DNA from: AP-15 sp963785565
GTDB taxonomy: Bacteria > Pseudomonadota > Alphaproteobacteria > ATCC43930 > CGMCC-115725
Direction: 5' to 3'
Length of the DNA: 64,000 nt
NCBI GenBank assembly: GCA_963785565.1
Contig: CAWAVV010000008.1
Span: forward strand, 1-64,000
The position numbers were made by a program, and so were the translations under genes. Shown here piece by piece: positions 34,704-43,933 of this stretch. Numbering within the stretch: the stretch's first letter is position 1; every line of letters begins with the position of its first letter. Below the pieces are notes generated by a model that saw only the letters and a list, made by a program, of their open reading frames with translations, was not told the origin of the DNA and searched no databases.

Positions 34704-36035
34704 ATGACGACCTTTCTGTCGTGTTCGCGAACCGTGTTGCTCGCGGCAACGCTCGGCGGGCTTTTCGCCGCCGCGGCGCCGGCCGGCGCTCAGCAATCGC
34801 CGGTCAGTCCGGCGCCGGCTGCCGCACCAGCGGCGGCGCCGCCGCCAACACCGCCCGCCGCCGCGCTGCCGGGGCCGGCAATAGCGCCCGGCAAGCCGTC
34901 GTGGACGCAGGCGATGCCGGACACCGAGGCGGCCGCGACCCTGGCGCCGGTCGCGGCGCTGCCGATCCCCACCGCCGCCGACAAACTGCCGGTGGCGGCT
35001 TTGCGCCTGCCCAAGAACTTTCATCTCGAGATCTACCAGGCGGGGCTGCCCGGCGCGCGCTCGATTAGGGTCGACGACAAGGGGACGGTGTTCGTCAGCA
35101 CCCGTGTCCTCGACCGCGTTTATGCGGTCGTCAACCAAAACGGCAAGCGTGAGGTCAAGATTCTGGTCAAAGGGCTGCATTCGCCGAACGGCATCGCTCT
35201 CCACGGGGGCGATCTGTTTATCGCCGAGATCAACAAGATCTCGATGATCAAGAATGTCGAGGACCATCTCGACGACGCCAAGCCTGCCGTCATCTACAGC
35301 GATCTGCCGAGCTATGAGCCGCACGGCTGGAAGTTTCTCGCCCTCGGGCCGGACAACCGGCTCTATTTTAACATCGGCGCGCCGTGCAACATCTGCATGC
35401 CGCCGGCGACGAATGCCCAGATCCGCAGCATCAACCTCGACGGCAGCGACGCGGAGATCGTCGCGCACGGCATCCGCCAGGTCGTCGGCATGGATTTTCA
35501 GCCGGGATCGAAGATCCTCTATTTTACCGAGAACCAGCGCGACTGGCTGTCGGAGGACGAGCCGCAGGATAAGCTGAACCGGATTCTCCACCCCGGAAAG
35601 GATAATTTCGGCTTTCCTTATTGCGACGGCGGCGACATCCCCGACCCGATCTACGGCTGGGGCCACAGCTGCAACGAATTCACCAAGCCGGTGGCGCAGC
35701 TCGGGCCACATTCGGCGCCGCTCGGCATGCGCTTCTACACCGGGCACATGTTCCCAGCGCAGTACCGCGACGCGATCTTCATCGCCCGCCACGGCTCGTG
35801 GAACAAGACCCACAAGATCGGCGGCGATGTCGTCATCGCGCACCTCAATGCCGACGGCACGGTGCGGTCCGTCGAGCCATTCATCACCGGCTTCCTGGTC
35901 GACGGTAAAAAATATCTCGGCCGGCCGGTCGACATGGAGTGGCTGAAGGACGGCTCGATGCTGCTGTCGGACGACTTCAACGGCGCGGTCTATCGGATTA
36001 CCTACGGGCCACAGCGGGTCAGCAGCCGCCACTAG
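34704..36035 (+). CDS. Exported PQQ-dependent sugar (sorbosone) dehydrogenase-like protein
   Basis: 443 residues. Signal peptide to ~residue 28 (VLLAATLGGLFAAAAPAGAQ), then a ~60-residue Pro/Ala linker, then a six-bladed propeller of the soluble glucose/sorbosone dehydrogenase family: ARSIRVDDKGTVFVST, LHSPNGIALHGGDLFIAE, GIRQVVGMDFQPGS, LNRILHPGKDNFGFPYC and FIARHGSWNKTHKIGG. Such proteins oxidise sugars or aldehydes in the periplasm with PQQ. The diheme cytochrome gene starts 3 bp after its stop, giving a likely electron acceptor. GGGAGGA precedes the ATG. Confidence 0.85.
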   Translation: MTTFLSCSRTVLLAATLGGLFAAAAPAGAQQSPVSPAPAAAPAAAPPPTPPAAALPGPAIAPGKPSWTQAMPDTEAAATLAPVAALPIPTAADKLPVAALRLPKNFHLEIYQAGLPGARSIRVDDKGTVFVSTRVLDRVYAVVNQNGKREVKILVKGLHSPNGIALHGGDLFIAEINKISMIKNVEDHLDDAKPAVIYSDLPSYEPHGWKFLALGPDNRLYFNIGAPCNICMPPATNAQIRSINLDGSDAEIVAHGIRQVVGMDFQPGSKILYFTENQRDWLSEDEPQDKLNRILHPGKDNFGFPYCDGGDIPDPIYGWGHSCNEFTKPVAQLGPHSAPLGMRFYTGHMFPAQYRDAIFIARHGSWNKTHKIGGDVVIAHLNADGTVRSVEPFITGFLVDGKKYLGRPVDMEWLKDGSMLLSDDFNGAVYRITYGPQRVSSRH

Positions 36036-36038
36036 TTG

Positions 36039-36614
36039 ATGCGGGGCGTCTTCAAGGCCGGGCTCGCCGCCGCTTGGCTTGCCGCCGCGCTGCCCTCTCA
36101 GGCTGCGGACATCTCGGAGAAGTTGGCGGCCTGCCTCGCCTGCCATGGCGCCGACGGGCAGTCGCAGACCGAGAATGTGCCCTCGCTCGGGGCGCAGCGG
36201 GCGCCGTACACGGTAATCCAGCTGTTCCTGTTCCGCGAAAAGATGCGCATTGGCGCGCCAATGAACGATATGGCGAAGGGCCTGAGCGACGATAATTTGC
36301 AGGAAATGGCTGCAGCGATCGCCAAGCTGCCCGCGCCGAAGCCGCCCGCCGATCCCGGCGACCCGGCGCGCCTCGATCGCGCCCGCTCTTTCGTCGCACA
36401 GAACCACTGCAATATCTGCCATCGCCCAGATTTTTCCGGACAGGAGAACGTGCCGCGGATCGCCGACCAGCGCGAAGACTATTTATTGAAGACGTTGCGC
36501 GAGTACAAGAGCGGGGGCCGGCACGGTTACGACGCGACGATGGCCGAGGCATTGCAGCCGGTCGACGACTCTCAGCTGGTCGAATTGGCCTATTATCTGG
36601 CGCATCTACGCTGA
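36039..36614 (+). CDS. Exported diheme cytochrome c
   Basis: 191 residues. Signal peptide (FKAGLAAAWLAAALPSQA) and two heme-binding motifs, CLACH (32-36) and CNICH (124-128), about 92 residues apart, with likely axial methionines in GAPMNDMA and YDATMAEAL. This is a cytochrome c4-like tandem. It probably takes electrons from the PQQ-type dehydrogenase encoded immediately upstream and passes them to the respiratory chain (inference from operon). ATG 36039 is preferred over TTG 36036. Confidence 0.9.
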   Translation: MRGVFKAGLAAAWLAAALPSQAADISEKLAACLACHGADGQSQTENVPSLGAQRAPYTVIQLFLFREKMRIGAPMNDMAKGLSDDNLQEMAAAIAKLPAPKPPADPGDPARLDRARSFVAQNHCNICHRPDFSGQENVPRIADQREDYLLKTLREYKSGGRHGYDATMAEALQPVDDSQLVELAYYLAHLR

Positions 36615-36721
36615 GCAGCGGCGCGGTCACCCCGTGGTCGACAAGCCCTGTTGGGCGATCCTATGATGGCGCGGTGGGAGTTAGGACCCGCGCCGGCGAG
36701 GTCGAACGAGGGAGAGACAGG

Positions 36722-37870
36722 ATGAGAAACGGTTACCGCGCTTACGATTCCGACACTCATGTCAATCCGGCCGCCGAAGTGCTGGATCGCTATGTCGATC
36801 CGAGCTTTCGCGCGAGGCTCCCTGAACTGGAGCCGTATCGGCTGCCGAGCGGTCAAGGAGTCGGGGGCGGCGCCCCGATGCACCAATATCGGGTCGGGAC
36901 CAAATACTACCGCCGCGTCCTGGGCGAAAAGGCCCCGGCCGACACGTTTACCGGGCGCGAAACGCAGTGGCGGGGCACCAAAATGCCGCGGCCCGGCATC
37001 CAGGACGATCAGCCTGGGAACCGCGTGGCCGACATGGACGAGGAAGGCGTTGACACTCACTTCCTGATCCCAACCTCGTGGCTTAGCGTCGTCGGGCTCG
37101 ATGACCCGGCGCTCGAAATCGGCATGATCCGCGCCTACCACCGCCATATGTCGGATTTCTGCGCCGGTCATCCCGACCGGCTGAAGAGCCTGATCGTGGC
37201 CTCGTCGCGCAACGTGCCCGAGGCGGTGCGCGAGATCCGCGAATGGGGCAACTCGAAATGGGCGGTGGCGGTGCTGCCGTTGCTCGCCAAAGACATGCCG
37301 GCCGATCACCCGGACCTGTATCCGATCTGGCAGGCGGCCGCCGATCACGATCTGCCGATCGCAAATCACAGCTTCACTTGGAACCCACCTTACTATCCGG
37401 GCTACCTGGATCTGTGGGAGAATATCTTTATCGGCCGCGCCGCCGCCCACCCCTGGGGGGCGATGCGGTTCGTCGCCTCGTTCGTCGGCGGCGGGCTGTT
37501 TGACCGGTTCCCAACCCTGCGCATGGGCGTGCTCGAAGGCGGCTTCGGCTGGCTGCCGTTCTGGGCCAGGCGACTCGACGAGCAGGCGGTCTATGTCGGC
37601 GGCACCGCGCCGCTGAAGCACAAGCCCAGCGAATACATGGCGAGCGGCCGCTTCTTCTGCAGCATCGAGCACCATGAAGGCGAGGACATGTTCGCTCATG
37701 TCACCAGCTTCTTGGGCGACGGCGTGCTGATGTACGCCTCCGATTATCCGCATTCGGAATGCCAGTTCCCGAACTCCGTCGATAACATCCTCGCCTGGCA
37801 AAGCCTGAAGGACGACACCAAGAAAAAGCTGCTCTCCGGCAACGCCGACCGCTTCTTCAAGCAGACCTGA
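36722..37870 (+). CDS. Amidohydrolase-2 family metalloenzyme, paralog 1
   Basis: 382 residues of the amidohydrolase-related (ACMSD/5-carboxyvanillate decarboxylase) superfamily. Metal-site features are the N-terminal DSDTHVNPAAE, IANHSFTW in the middle and YASDYPHSECQFP near the end. The family contains nonoxidative decarboxylases and hydrolases of ring compounds; the substrate here is unknown. It is ~70% similar by eye to the next gene. AGGGAGAG precedes ATG 36722. Confidence 0.88.
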   Translation: MRNGYRAYDSDTHVNPAAEVLDRYVDPSFRARLPELEPYRLPSGQGVGGGAPMHQYRVGTKYYRRVLGEKAPADTFTGRETQWRGTKMPRPGIQDDQPGNRVADMDEEGVDTHFLIPTSWLSVVGLDDPALEIGMIRAYHRHMSDFCAGHPDRLKSLIVASSRNVPEAVREIREWGNSKWAVAVLPLLAKDMPADHPDLYPIWQAAADHDLPIANHSFTWNPPYYPGYLDLWENIFIGRAAAHPWGAMRFVASFVGGGLFDRFPTLRMGVLEGGFGWLPFWARRLDEQAVYVGGTAPLKHKPSEYMASGRFFCSIEHHEGEDMFAHVTSFLGDGVLMYASDYPHSECQFPNSVDNILAWQSLKDDTKKKLLSGNADRFFKQT

Positions 37871-37931
37871 GATCACCGGCCAGACCAGTCCGAACGCGGC
37901 GTCCTTAGGAGGGCATGAAGGAGGAGGCAGC

Positions 37932-39062
37932 ATGAAGAGCGGTTTCCGAGTTTATGATGCCGATACTCATGTCAATCCAGCCGCCGAGGTGCTGGAGCGA
38001 TACGTGGATCCGAGCTTTCGGCCGCGGCTTGCCGAATTGGCGCCTTACCGTCAGGCCAGCGGCGAGGGTCGCCACCACTACGGTTTCGGCAGAAAATTTT
38101 ATCGGCGGGTGCTGGGGGAGGCGGCGCCGCGCGGGACCTTCACCGGACGCGAGTCGCAATGGCGCGGCGGCAAACTGCCCCGGCCGGGGGTGCAGGACGA
38201 TCAGGCCGAGAACCGCGTCAAGGACATGGACGACGAGGGGACGGACATCCATTTCCTAATTCCCGGCTCGTTCATGAGCTTCGTCGGCCTGCCGGACCCG
38301 TCATTCGAGGTCGGGATGGCCCGCGCCTATCACCGCCATATGGCGGATTTTTGCGGGCAGTTCCCGACCCGGCTGAAGGGCCTGATCGTCGCCTCGACCC
38401 GCAACGTCGATGAGGCGGTGCGCGAGATCCGCGAGTGGGGCAATTCGAAATGGGCGGTCGCGGTCAAGCCGCTGTTGCCGACCGATATGCCGCCCGATCA
38501 TCCCGACCTCGACCCGATCTGGCGGGCTGCCGCCGACCACGATTTGCCGATCGCGCATCACAGCTCGACTTGGAACCCGCCGCACTATCCTGGCTACCAG
38601 GACGTATGGGACAACATCTTTCTCGGCCGCATGGCCTCCCACCCGTGGGGCGCGATGCGGTTCGTGGCTTCATTCATCGGCGGCGGGATCTTCGACCGGT
38701 ATCCAAGCTTGCGCATGGGCGTGCTGGAATGCGGCTTTGGCTGGCTGCCGTTCTGGGCGCGGCGCATGGACGAGCAGGCGGTCTATGTCGGCGGCGTTGC
38801 ACCACTCGAGCGGAAGCCGAGCGAGTACATCACGAGCGGCCGCTTCTTCTGCAGCATCGAGCGCCAGGAAGGCGAGGACATGTTCACCCATGTCACCCAG
38901 TTCCTCGGCGACGATTTGCTGATGTACGCTTCCGACTACCCGCATTCGGAATGCCAATTCCCGGATTCGATCGAAAACATCCTCGCTTGGCGGACCCTAA
39001 AGCCGGAAACGCAGCGGAAATTGTTCTGGGACAACGCCGCCCGCTTCTACAAGCAGACGTAA
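37932..39062 (+). CDS. Amidohydrolase-2 family metalloenzyme, paralog 2
   Basis: 376 residues, a tandem copy of the gene at 36722 with the same landmarks: DADTHVNPAAE, EIREWGNSKWAVAV, IAHHSSTW and YASDYPHSECQFP. It lacks six residues in the loop after ~45 (ASGEGRHHYG instead of the longer SGQGVGGGAPMHQY), a region that may set substrate choice. AGGAGG precedes the ATG. Followed by a VOC-family gene after 40 bp, likely one operon. Confidence 0.9.
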   Translation: MKSGFRVYDADTHVNPAAEVLERYVDPSFRPRLAELAPYRQASGEGRHHYGFGRKFYRRVLGEAAPRGTFTGRESQWRGGKLPRPGVQDDQAENRVKDMDDEGTDIHFLIPGSFMSFVGLPDPSFEVGMARAYHRHMADFCGQFPTRLKGLIVASTRNVDEAVREIREWGNSKWAVAVKPLLPTDMPPDHPDLDPIWRAAADHDLPIAHHSSTWNPPHYPGYQDVWDNIFLGRMASHPWGAMRFVASFIGGGIFDRYPSLRMGVLECGFGWLPFWARRMDEQAVYVGGVAPLERKPSEYITSGRFFCSIERQEGEDMFTHVTQFLGDDLLMYASDYPHSECQFPDSIENILAWRTLKPETQRKLFWDNAARFYKQT

Positions 39063-39102
39063 CCATCGAAGTGAGGGAGCACCGATCACGGAGGGCGCCA
39101 CG

Positions 39103-39471
39103 ATGGTCAGGCTCGATCACCTGTCTCTGCCGGTCAATGACTGGCAAAAATCGCGCGACTGGTACAAAAGCCGTCTCGGCTTCGAAGTAGAATTCGAGAT
39201 ACCCGACCGCAAGACGGCGGCGATGCGCGATGACGCCGACCTGACGATCTTTCTGTATGAAGGCGAAGTGACTGTCTGCCCCGGTATCTCGTTCACGATT
39301 CAAGTGGACGATGTCGAAGCGGCGCACCAGAGGTTGACTGCTGCCGGCGTTTCCTTTGTTCACCCCCCGATGAAGGTGTTCTGGGGTTATGGCGCAGAAC
39401 TCCGCGATCCCGACGGCTATAGCCTAAGGCTGTGGGATCAAAAGTCGATGAAGGAAAAAGGAGAGGGCTGA
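39103..39471 (+). CDS. VOC-family (glyoxalase/dioxygenase fold) protein
   Basis: 122 residues, a single pair of beta-alpha-beta-beta-beta modules: VRLDHLSLPVNDWQKSRDWY with the first metal-type His, FTIQVDDVEAAHQRL, and AELRDPDGYSLRLWD with the terminal acid position. VOC proteins include glyoxalases, dioxygenases and resistance proteins. Position after two amidohydrolases suggests a role in the same catabolic route (inference). Confidence 0.85.
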   Translation: MVRLDHLSLPVNDWQKSRDWYKSRLGFEVEFEIPDRKTAAMRDDADLTIFLYEGEVTVCPGISFTIQVDDVEAAHQRLTAAGVSFVHPPMKVFWGYGAELRDPDGYSLRLWDQKSMKEKGEG

Positions 39472-39635
39472 CGCCGCAACAGCGTTTGATGGTTGCCGCG
39501 CTTGCAGCTTATCCATCTCAGACCGGCAAAGCCGGCGCCTGATGGCGGAAATGGGTCCAACCGCCGCCATCATCACCGCCCGGATGACGAACACGCAAGC
39601 GTCGAGCCTCGCTCATCCCATGCGGGGACGATTAA

Positions 39636-40217
39636 CTACGGCAGGTTGTAGCCGATCGCGCTCTCGATCTCGATCGTCTTCCTTACCGCCGGGCGCGCCA
39701 TCATCCGCTCAAAATGGGCGTCGAGGCTCGGATATTCGCCGGGCGCCGGTGAAGTCGTGGTCTTGAACCGCCAATAGAGACGGAAAAGGTGGATGTCGGC
39801 GATCGAATAATGGCCACCGACCGCCCATTCCCTCGATCCGAGCCGCGGGCCGGCGATTTTGAACACCTCTTTCCACCGTTCGAGACCGACGCGGCGCGCC
39901 GGATGCACCGTCGCGGCGATAAACGACATCCAGGAAATCGCCTGCGCCTCGGCTTCGATGCCGCCCTGCGGCCATAGGCCCGCCTCGGGGTAGCGCTTGG
40001 CGAGATAGTAGAGCGTCGCCGCGACTTCGGTCAGCGGGAGCCCGTCGATCAGCAAGGTCGGGACCTTGCCTTCGGGATTGATCGCCAGATATCCGGGCGC
40101 GTGCTGCTCGCGCTTGGCGAATGAGAGCGGCCGGCTTTCGAACGGCACGCCGATCTCGTGCAAGGCGATATGCGTCGCCATCGCGCTCGATCCCGGCGAC
40201 AAATACAAGGTCAGCAT
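39636..40217 (-). CDS. Glutathione S-transferase-like protein
   Basis: 193 residues with the thioredoxin-fold N-terminal domain (LYLSPGSSAMATHIALHEIG; NPEGKVPTLLIDG with the cis-Pro; LPLTEVAATLYYLAKRYPE in place of the usual ESxAI) and the all-helical C-terminal domain (GHYSIADIHLFRLYW, the N-capping box region). Start LTLYLSPGSS is family-normal. It is downstream of, and co-directional with, the LLM gene at 40240, with a 22-bp gap, so one operon is likely. Confidence 0.9.
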   Translation of the reverse strand: MLTLYLSPGSSAMATHIALHEIGVPFESRPLSFAKREQHAPGYLAINPEGKVPTLLIDGLPLTEVAATLYYLAKRYPEAGLWPQGGIEAEAQAISWMSFIAATVHPARRVGLERWKEVFKIAGPRLGSREWAVGGHYSIADIHLFRLYWRFKTTTSPAPGEYPSLDAHFERMMARPAVRKTIEIESAIGYNLP

Positions 40218-40239
40218 CGCAATTCCCCCTACGCTTGGT

Positions 40240-41316
40240 TCAAATGGTCAGAGGCTCGCCCGGTCGGTCGAAGCGAACCGAGGCATGACCTCCGCACACA
40301 AATTGCATCGCGCCGACCACGTGCCGGTGCGGGATCAGCCCGCCGCAATTCAGCTCGGCGAGAATCCCGCTCAACCCGATTTCCGCCTGCAGCGTTTTGA
40401 GCTTCTCGGCGATCGTGTCGGGCGTGCCGATCAGCACGTTGGCGCCCAACGCGTCCTCATAGCTGCGGGCGCGCAAGTCGTGAACCCGCCGCATGCGCCG
40501 TGCGGCGGTCACCGGATCGACCAGCTTCGCGGCCCCTTCGAGCAAATTCGCCTGCTCATGGTAGAAATGCATGATGCTTTCTCTGGGCTCGCCGCGGGCG
40601 CGCGCCTCGGTCTCGGCGATATAGGTCGGGGCCGAGACAAAGACCTGACCGCGGCCCGGATGGCCGGCCGTCTCCCAGGCGTCGTGGTAGGTGCGGATCT
40701 GCGCGGCGAGATCGGACCAGCTGGTGTGGCGCACCGAGGCAAAGACCGGCACGCCGCGCCGGCCGATCGCCGGAAAGGTATCGGGCGTGCTGGCGGCAAT
40801 GCGGATCGGCGGCATCGGCTTCTGGTACGGCTTCGGCACGACACTGACATTCTTGAAGCGATGGTAGGCGCCTTCGTAGGAAAATGTCGGCTCGGTCCAG
40901 GCTCGCTCGACCACGTCGAGGATTTCGCGAAACCGGGCTTGGCTCTCGGCATAAGAGACGCCATAGGCCTCGTATGTCTGCGCCACACCGCTGCGCCCGA
41001 CCCCAAAAATCAGCCTGCCGTGGCTCAGCTGGTCGACCGTGGCGGCCTCCTCGGCGATGCGCAGCGGGTGGCACAACGGCAAGACCTGCACGGCGATGCC
41101 GATCTTGATGCGCCGGGTGCGCGCGGCGATGGCGCTGGCGATGCTGAGCGGCGCCGACAGCAACGACCGCCGCGGCTCGAAATGGAGCTCCGCCAGCCAC
41201 ATTACGTCGAGCCCCAGCCGCTCGGCGGCGTCGACCTGTTCCATGGCCTCGTCGAAGGCCTCGCTCTCGGAGCGACCGGGGAGCGACGGAAACTCGTGAA
41301 ACATGCCGAATTCCAT
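40240..41316 (-). CDS. LLM-class flavin-dependent oxidoreductase
   Basis: 358 residues, luciferase-like. Start MEFGMFHEFPSLPGRSESE; core DVMWLAELHFEPRRSLLSAP, RIKIGIAVQVLPLCHPLRIA, LSHGRLIFGVGRSGVAQTYE and GTPDTIAEKLKTLQAEIG. ATG 41316 matches the family start. Co-directional with the GST gene, hinting at detoxification or degradation of a foreign compound (inference). Confidence 0.9.
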   Translation of the reverse strand: MEFGMFHEFPSLPGRSESEAFDEAMEQVDAAERLGLDVMWLAELHFEPRRSLLSAPLSIASAIAARTRRIKIGIAVQVLPLCHPLRIAEEAATVDQLSHGRLIFGVGRSGVAQTYEAYGVSYAESQARFREILDVVERAWTEPTFSYEGAYHRFKNVSVVPKPYQKPMPPIRIAASTPDTFPAIGRRGVPVFASVRHTSWSDLAAQIRTYHDAWETAGHPGRGQVFVSAPTYIAETEARARGEPRESIMHFYHEQANLLEGAAKLVDPVTAARRMRRVHDLRARSYEDALGANVLIGTPDTIAEKLKTLQAEIGLSGILAELNCGGLIPHRHVVGAMQFVCGGHASVRFDRPGEPLTI

Positions 41317-41457
41317 GACCGGCCCTTTTCCATTGCCATCAGACGACGGCCAACCTAGCCAAGCAGCGCCGCCAAAGCCAAGCCCGATCAACGGCCCCTT
41401 TGCTGCGGCGGCCGATAATGCGAAGCTCGCCGTAGCCGTCGGCAACATGAAAGCATC

Positions 41458-41485
41458 CCCTCTCCGCCCATTACGGGGGAGAGGG
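41458..41485. repeat. Dispersed CCCTCTCC...GGAGAGGG hairpin
   Basis: Stem of CCCTCTCC with GGAGAGGG around a 12-base centre, about 50 bp before the SDR start at 41536. Same family as 22717-22742 and 53187-53212. Confidence 0.7.
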
Positions 41486-41535
41486 TGAATTCAGGCGGAA
41501 TGACGAGCAAAACAAGCAAACGAGATGAGGAAACC

Positions 41536-42300
41536 ATGCGCTTTTCCGACCGGGTCGCAATCATTACCGCGGCGGCAAGCGGGATCGGCCGCGCCACCGC
41601 CGACATCATGGCGCGCGAAGGGGCGGTCGTGGTCGCCGTCGACATCGACGAGGGGCGGCTCGACGCGACGGTCGCGGCGTTACGCGCGGCCGGGGGGCGG
41701 GCGCACGCGCGACGCACCGACGTCCTCGGCGCCGCGCAGGTCGACGCGCTCGTCGCCTCCGTTACGCAGGAGTTTGGCGCCATCGACATCCTGGTCAACG
41801 CGGTCGGCGGCAGCACGATCATCCCGCATCCCGGCGCGACGATGGATCAGCTGACTCTCGACGACTGGCAGCGGCTGATCGCGTTCAACCTCGACGGCAC
41901 GTTTCTGTTCTGCCACGCGGTGGCGCCGGTCATGAAGCGCCAGCGCCGCGGCAAGATCGTCAACCTTTCCTCGATCGCCGGACGCGGTCTGAGCGAGTCG
42001 AGCAGCGCCGCCTATGCCGCCGCCAAGGGCGGGATCATCGCCTTTACCCGCAAGATTGCCTTCGAGCTCGGGCCCTTCGGCATCAACGTCAACGCGATCG
42101 CACCGAGCCGCACCCTGACCGAGCGCATCCGCCCGCGCTGGGAGCAGCAGAGCCCCGAGGACCAGGCGGCCGAAATCGAGCGCACGCCGTTGCGGCGGAT
42201 TGCCGAGGCGCCCGACCAAGCCAAGGTGATCTGTTTTCTGGCCTCGAGCGACGCCGATTTCGTCACCGGCGTCACGATCGACGTGACCGGCGGCAACTGA
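41536..42300 (+). CDS. SDR-family oxidoreductase
   Basis: 254 residues, classical SDR. TAAASGIGRATAD is the cofactor loop, VAVDIDEG suggests NAD(H) preference through the Asp, ILVNAVGGST replaces the usual NNAG, and the catalytic residues are Ser in NLSSIAG and Tyr/Lys in AAYAAAKGGIIAF. The end FVTGVTIDVTGGN is typical. ATG 41536 gives the normal start; the frame continues upstream into the hairpin repeat. Confidence 0.92.
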   Translation: MRFSDRVAIITAAASGIGRATADIMAREGAVVVAVDIDEGRLDATVAALRAAGGRAHARRTDVLGAAQVDALVASVTQEFGAIDILVNAVGGSTIIPHPGATMDQLTLDDWQRLIAFNLDGTFLFCHAVAPVMKRQRRGKIVNLSSIAGRGLSESSSAAYAAAKGGIIAFTRKIAFELGPFGINVNAIAPSRTLTERIRPRWEQQSPEDQAAEIERTPLRRIAEAPDQAKVICFLASSDADFVTGVTIDVTGGN

Positions 42301-42542
42301 CCCCGCAGGTCATACGCGCCGCACGACGAACACGGCGCCCGTAGTCGAAATTGGTCCCGGCCTGCATCGAGATGACGGAAGGCGACGCGGTCGGCGAACG
42401 AGGCACATCGGCCCGACAGCGGCGCGGGTGCCGCCAGCCCGACGCGGCCACACCCCAGCCACGCGCCGCCGGGGGATTGTCGAATGACGCAAAAATACGC
42501 GATGCTGCGCTGTTTTAGCGCGGGCCGGGAGAGCGGACGACA

Positions 42543-43736
42543 ATGAACATCGACAAAGCCGTCAACATCGAAGACCTGCACCGCATGGCCAAGCGGCGGC
42601 TGCCGAAGATCGCGTTCGATTTCATCGAAGGCGGCCTCGAAGACGAACGCGGCCTCGAAACCAACACTTCTGCGTTTCACAAGCACCAGCTGTTGCCGCG
42701 CTATCTGGTCGACGTCTCGACCCGTGACCAGTCGAAAACGATATTCGGCCAGACCTTTGCGAGCCCGTTCGGGATCTCGCCGACCGGCGGCGCCGGGCTG
42801 TTCCGCTACCACGCCGACCTGATGCTGGCCGAGGCCGCGCGCGACGCGAATATCCCCTACATCATGTCCGGCGCCAGCAACGATTCGATCGAGGCGGCGG
42901 CCAAGATCGCGCCGAAGAACCACTGGTATCAGCTCTATGCCGCGCGCGATCCCGCGGTCAACGCCGACCTGATCCGGCGCACCGCCGATGCCGGGCTCGG
43001 CGCGTTGGTCCTGACCGTCGATACCCCGGCTGGATCGAAGCGCGAGCGCAACATCAGGAACGGCTTTGCCAACATCCGTGGCGGCCTGTTCCAGGCATTG
43101 AGCCTGAAGCCGTCGATCCTGCTGGAAGCGATGACCCATCCCGGCTGGATCGTGGAATATCTGCGGCGCGGCGGCGGGACCCCGATGTTGCAGAATTGGC
43201 AGCCTTATGCGCCGGCCGGATCGGACGCCGAGGCGGTCTACAAGCACTCCAGCTCGCTGCGACCGTTCAACGCCCAGACTTGGCGCGATCTGGAGACCTA
43301 CCGCAAGCTGTTCCCGCGCGCCCTCGTCGTAAAAGGCATCATGAGCCCCGCCGACGCGTTACGCTGCGTCGAGGTCGGCTGCGACGGCATCCTGGTGTCG
43401 AACCATGGCGGGCGCCAGCTCGATCAGGCGCCGGGCTCGCTCGACGTGTTGCCGGCGATCAAGGCCGCGGTCGGCGACAAGCTGACCTTGCTGCTCGACA
43501 GCGGGGTTCGCCGCGGCGCCGATATACTGATAGCACTGTGTCTCGGCGCCGATTTCTGCTTCTTCGGGCGGCCGACGCTCTATGGCGCGGCCGCCGGGGG
43601 GTTGCCCGGCGTCAAAAAGGCGATCGACATCTTCGTCAACGAGATCGACCTGGTCATGGGCCAGATCGGCTGTCCGAGCCTTGACCAGCTCGGCCCCGAT
43701 TTCCTGTGGCAGGACGATTGGCAGCGCAACCGCTAA
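42543..43736 (+). CDS. FMN-dependent alpha-hydroxy-acid dehydrogenase, paralog A
   Basis: 397 residues of the lactate/glycolate/mandelate oxidase family. It oxidises a 2-hydroxy acid to a 2-keto acid with FMN in a TIM barrel. Catalytic His288 and Arg291 are in SNHGGRQLDQ; the FMN-phosphate loop is DSGVRRGADI ... FGRPTLYG. At the position of the active-site Tyr24 of spinach glycolate oxidase it has Phe (IAFDFIEGG). The QLY motif (Tyr129 equivalent) is kept. Two close paralogs lie at 47778 and 49036. Electron acceptor and substrate unknown. Confidence 0.93.
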   Translation: MNIDKAVNIEDLHRMAKRRLPKIAFDFIEGGLEDERGLETNTSAFHKHQLLPRYLVDVSTRDQSKTIFGQTFASPFGISPTGGAGLFRYHADLMLAEAARDANIPYIMSGASNDSIEAAAKIAPKNHWYQLYAARDPAVNADLIRRTADAGLGALVLTVDTPAGSKRERNIRNGFANIRGGLFQALSLKPSILLEAMTHPGWIVEYLRRGGGTPMLQNWQPYAPAGSDAEAVYKHSSSLRPFNAQTWRDLETYRKLFPRALVVKGIMSPADALRCVEVGCDGILVSNHGGRQLDQAPGSLDVLPAIKAAVGDKLTLLLDSGVRRGADILIALCLGADFCFFGRPTLYGAAAGGLPGVKKAIDIFVNEIDLVMGQIGCPSLDQLGPDFLWQDDWQRNR

Positions 43737-43933
43737 AGGGATCAGAGCCGGGTACTGCTGCGGCTTGCTCGGCGCGCGCCCCGGTGGCCCTGAAAGCCTG
43801 CGGTTTCGGGCGGATTTCGCAAAATTTCGGCTTTTCCTTCGATTTCTTTCGTTACGCTCGGCCGTCGACGCTGCTCAGCTTGCCGCGGTGACCAGCGGCG
43901 CCCGCCCGGCGCGATCAGCGACGCATAGGAGCG

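Noticed and set aside
34635..36422. A 595-codon minus-strand frame
   Set aside because: Antisense to the PQQ dehydrogenase and cytochrome genes, which have signal peptides, motifs and ribosome binding sites.
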